A DNA stretch of 64,000 nucleotides from Actinomadura oligospora ATCC 43269 (GTDB taxonomy: Bacteria; Actinomycetota; Actinomycetes; Streptosporangiales; Streptosporangiaceae), in contig NZ_KI912412.1 of assembly GCF_000518265.1 (NCBI RefSeq), positions 186,001 through 250,000 of the forward strand, written 5' to 3'. The position numbers and the translations under genes are program-made. Within the stretch, counting starts at the first letter, position 1. Each line of letters begins with the position of its first letter. Positions 61,572-64,000 of the stretch are shown one piece after another. Below the pieces are notes generated by a model. That model saw only the letters and a list, made by a program, of their open reading frames with translations, did not search any database and was not told where the DNA came from.

Positions 61572-62053
61572 GCCGCGACGTTAACGCCGGTGCGGCGCGC
61601 GGGCAGCGAACGGGACCGGACGTCCAGGATCGCGTACTGGGCGAGCAGGGACACGCCGAGGAAGGCGATCAGGTTCCCGGATCCGGTCCGGACGCCGACC
61701 AGGTACGCGATGCCGAGCAGCCCGGCCCGGACGGTGATCGAGACGATCCACGCGACGACCGTCAGGCCGCCGCCGCGCCGCCACAGCGAGCCGTCGGGCT
61801 CGCGCCAGAGCCGCATCGTCGCGGCGCGCATGGCCCCCAGCAGCAGCGCGACGAGCGCCTCCACCCCCAAGAGCCCGACGCTCAGGACCACGTGCGCGCG
61901 GTCGATCAGACCGCCCTGCGCGACGCCGACGATGACGAGGACCACCGGAAGCGTGTACATCCTCGCCTCGTCGATCCGCCGGGCCGTGAGCTGCCGCCGC
62001 AGGACCAGCCCCAGGACGAGGAGGACGATCAGGACGTTCGCCGGAGTGCTCAT
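61568..62053 (-). CDS. DUF1453-like four-helix membrane protein
   Basis: 161 residues. Hydrophobic segments: ANVLIVLLVLGLVL, ARMYTLPVVLVIVGVAQGGL, VLSVGLLGVEALVALLLGAM and LTVVAWIVSITVRAGLLGIAYLV, plus a fifth weaker one. RRQLTARRIDE and MRLWREPDGSLWRRGG lie on the cytosolic side. It looks like the DUF1453 (CcdC-like) family. Its stop overlaps the kinase ATG, and the GlxA-type gene ends 10 nt upstream. Function unknown. Confidence 0.8.
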   Translation of the reverse strand: MSTPANVLIVLLVLGLVLRRQLTARRIDEARMYTLPVVLVIVGVAQGGLIDRAHVVLSVGLLGVEALVALLLGAMRAATMRLWREPDGSLWRRGGGLTVVAWIVSITVRAGLLGIAYLVGVRTGSGNLIAFLGVSLLAQYAILDVRSRSLPARRTGVNVAA

Positions 62054-62062
62054 ACCTCGAAG

Positions 62063-63097
62063 CTACGGAGCGGGGTGGCCCGGAGCATCGGAGCGGGGCC
62101 CGAGATCGGCCCCTCCACCCCGGGGTGGAGAACCGGCCGGGGCGGAGAACACCCGCCGGTACCGTCCGGGGGTCGTGCCGGTCTCGGCGGCGAACCTGCG
62201 CCGGAAGTTGGACAGGTCGACGAAACCGCAGGCGGCGGCGACGGCCTCGACGGTCGCATCGGTGCGTTCCAGCAGGGTGCGGGCCGTCTCGATGCGCCGC
62301 CGCAGCAGCCACCGGCCGGGCGCGACGCCGAGCTCCCGCTCGAACAGCCGGGCCAGCGTCCGGGGCGAGACCGCGCCGTGGGCCGCCAGCTCCGCGACGC
62401 CGATCGGCCGGTGCAGGTTCGCCTCCGCCCACGCCACCACCGCGCCGAGGGTCTCCTCCGCCGCCCGGCTCGGCTGCGGCGCGAGCCGCGAGTACTGCCG
62501 CTGGCCGCCGTCCCGATGCGGCGGAACCACCATGTGCCGGGCGATCTCGGCCGCGTGCGCCGCGCCGAGGTCCCGCCGGACGAGCGCCAGCGCCAGATCG
62601 ACGGCCGCGCCCGTCCCGGCGCTGGTCGCCACGTCACCGTGGTCGATGTACAGCTCGTCCGGGCAGACCGTCACCTGCGGGTACAGGTCGGCGAGCTCGT
62701 CCGCCATCCGCCAGTGCGTCGTGGCCGACCGTCCGTCGAGCAGGCCCGTCGCCGCCAGCGCGAACGCCCCCGAGCAGAGCCCGACGATCCGCGCCCCCCG
62801 CGCGTGCGCGCGGCACAGCGCCGCGACCAGCCCGTCGGACGGACGTGCCGCGTGGTCGGGCCACCCGGCGATGATCACCGTGTCGGCGCCGTCCATCGCG
62901 TCGAGGCCGTCCTCGACGAACAGCGGGCAGCCCGCGACGGCGGGCACGGCCCCGGGCGTCTCGGCGCACACCGCGAACGAGTAGCGCGCCGGGACGTCCG
63001 GGTGCACGACGCCGAAGACCTGCGCGATGCTGGCCAGCTCGAACGGCGACTGCGGCGGCACCGCGAGCGCGACGACCTGATGAGGACCGGACGACAT
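62063..63097 (-). CDS. GlxA-type regulator (DJ-1/PfpI plus AraC HTH)
   Basis: 344 residues. The N-terminal DJ-1/PfpI-like domain (about 5-180) has TVIIAGWPDHA and GLCSGAFALAATGLLDGRSATTHW with the usual nucleophile-elbow Cys. The C-terminal AraC HTH reads HGAVSPRTLARLFERELGVAPGRWLLRRRIETARTLLERT, then AAACGFVDLSNFRRRFAAETGTTPGRYRRVF. GlxA family members activate metabolic or differentiation genes on sensing a nitrogenous signal. It lies 9 nt before the DUF1453-like gene on the same strand, so it may belong to that operon. Confidence 0.92.
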   Translation of the reverse strand: MSSGPHQVVALAVPPQSPFELASIAQVFGVVHPDVPARYSFAVCAETPGAVPAVAGCPLFVEDGLDAMDGADTVIIAGWPDHAARPSDGLVAALCRAHARGARIVGLCSGAFALAATGLLDGRSATTHWRMADELADLYPQVTVCPDELYIDHGDVATSAGTGAAVDLALALVRRDLGAAHAAEIARHMVVPPHRDGGQRQYSRLAPQPSRAAEETLGAVVAWAEANLHRPIGVAELAAHGAVSPRTLARLFERELGVAPGRWLLRRRIETARTLLERTDATVEAVAAACGFVDLSNFRRRFAAETGTTPGRYRRVFSAPAGSPPRGGGADLGPRSDAPGHPAP

Positions 63098-63322
63098 GGC
63101 GGCAGAATAAGCACCGCCTAGGACAATCCCGCCACGCCTCGGCGACGAGCCCCCTGCACACTTGACCACTTCCACAAGGATCGGACGATGGCGCGACCGA
63201 TACGGCTCCGTCTCGACCATCATCGACGCACCCACCGACAAGATCCGCCCCACCCCGTCACCCAGCGAACCGACGGCCTCACACCCCATCCGTCACATGG
63301 GCCGAAGGTCACTCCACGCCGA

Positions 63323-64000
63323 TCAAGCCTTCTCCCGCGTGAGCACGTAGAAGGCGAGCGCCGCGACGGAGGCCAGCAATGCGACGCCACCGCCGAGCGC
63401 GAACCCGGACGCGTAGGCGTGCTCGGTCGGGACGGTCGTGTGCGGCAGCGTGTCCCGCGCCAGCAGCGCCGTGGTGACCGCCCCGGCCACGGCCCCGCCG
63501 ACCAGCCTGACCAGGCTGTTCACCGCACTGGCCACAGCCGTCTGCTCCGGCCGGACGTGCTCGACCGCCATCGTCCCGAGCGCCGCGAACGCCAGCCCGA
63601 CCCCGGCCCCCAGCAGGACCGTCGCGCCATAAACGTCCCACCGATGGCCGTGGAAGACCGCGAGCCACCCGATCGAGAGCGCCGTCAACGCCGACCCAGC
63701 GGCGACGAGAACGGCCGCCGGGACCCGCCGCATCAACCACCCCGCCCGCGTGGACACCACGATCATCACCAGCGTGGTCGGCAGCAGGAACAACCCGGCC
63801 TCGAGCACGGACGCTCCGAACCCGTATCCCGCCCGCGCCGGCGTCTGCACGAAGTTGGGGATCAGCGTGAACCCCCCGTACAGCGCGAACCCGAGCAGCA
63901 TCGACGCGACGCTCGCGCCGATCGTGCCGCGGTGGGTGAGCATCGCGATGTCCACGAGCGGCTCGGCCGCGCGCCGCTCCACCACGACCCAGAGCACGCC
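63323..64000 (-). CDS. MFS transporter, 14-helix DHA2 type, N-terminus outside window
   Basis: The frame is open to the right edge; the visible 225 residues are the C-terminal half with about six to seven helices: ASVASMLLGFALYGGFTLIPNF, ASVLEAGLFLLPTTLVMIVVS, AVLVAAGSALTALSIGWLAVF, YGATVLLGAGVGLAFAALGT, LVRLVGGAVAGAVTTALLA and GFALGGGVALLASVAALAFYVL. The EHVRPEQTAVASAVNSLVRLVGG segment is typical of drug:H+ antiporters of the DHA2 group. The 225-base gap upstream of the GlxA gene (63098-63322) shows nothing clear. The substrate is unknown. Confidence 0.85.
   Translation of the reverse strand, partial: GVLWVVVERRAAEPLVDIAMLTHRGTIGASVASMLLGFALYGGFTLIPNFVQTPARAGYGFGASVLEAGLFLLPTTLVMIVVSTRAGWLMRRVPAAVLVAAGSALTALSIGWLAVFHGHRWDVYGATVLLGAGVGLAFAALGTMAVEHVRPEQTAVASAVNSLVRLVGGAVAGAVTTALLARDTLPHTTVPTEHAYASGFALGGGVALLASVAALAFYVLTREKA

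Overview
The window is very GC-rich (about 72%), has strong third-position G/C bias, uses GTG and TTG starts and 4-nt ATGA/GTGA overlaps, and encodes Actinobacteria-type families (DUF5998, DUF6745, four DesK/NarL-type two-component pairs, STM4011-4015, RecQ with a PRTase tail, a ParC-like topoisomerase subunit). It looks like a chromosomal segment of a filamentous actinomycete, probably Streptosporangiales such as Actinomadura; the genus is an inference. I see no rRNA, tRNA, CRISPR array, transposase or phage gene.

Layout. 1-11.2 kb: a TPR-CHAT protein (cut at the left edge), a mercaptopyruvate-type sulfurtransferase, a phosphodiesterase coupled to DUF5998, a GNAT/acyl-CoA-synthetase-like fusion, a PfkB kinase, an aminoglycoside-phosphotransferase-like protein and a HAD phosphatase. 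11.2-21.3 kb: a degenerate 38-39 bp tandem repeat, RecQ with a C-terminal phosphoribosyltransferase-like domain, a lutABC lactate-oxidation operon, a ThrE exporter, a DUF6745 protein with a small partner, and an LCP cell-wall ligase. 21.4-28.4 kb: the functionally uncharacterised STM4011-STM4015 locus (two radical SAM enzymes, an alkaline-phosphatase-superfamily hydrolase, an ATP-grasp protein) led by three tandem leucine-rich-repeat paralogues. It has an unusual 28-codon mini-ORF between the two radical SAM genes. This is the best candidate here for an undescribed system.

28.6-43.5 kb: metNIQ with a possible Met/Cys leader peptide, a DUF4097/two-component operon facing a membrane protein across a perfect 24-bp palindrome, a TetR regulator and SDR sharing an operator-like motif, two further two-component pairs, an Lnt-like nitrilase and an orphan ABC ATPase. 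43.5-54.9 kb: an FMN-dependent lactate monooxygenase-like enzyme, a ParC-like topoisomerase subunit, assorted small enzymes, a glucose-6-phosphate dehydrogenase homologue with a changed active-site residue, and an M20 peptidase. 55-64 kb: a coupled pair of acyl-CoA dehydrogenases, a GntR(YtrA)-ABC operon, a fourth two-component pair with a membrane protein and GlxA-type regulator, and an MFS transporter cut by the right edge.

Regulatory reading. At least eight genes have a TANNNT -10-like hexamer 6-7 nt before the start codon, which suggests leaderless transcripts. Several clear hairpin terminators separate convergent genes. All functions are inferred from sequence motifs by eye; no database search was run.
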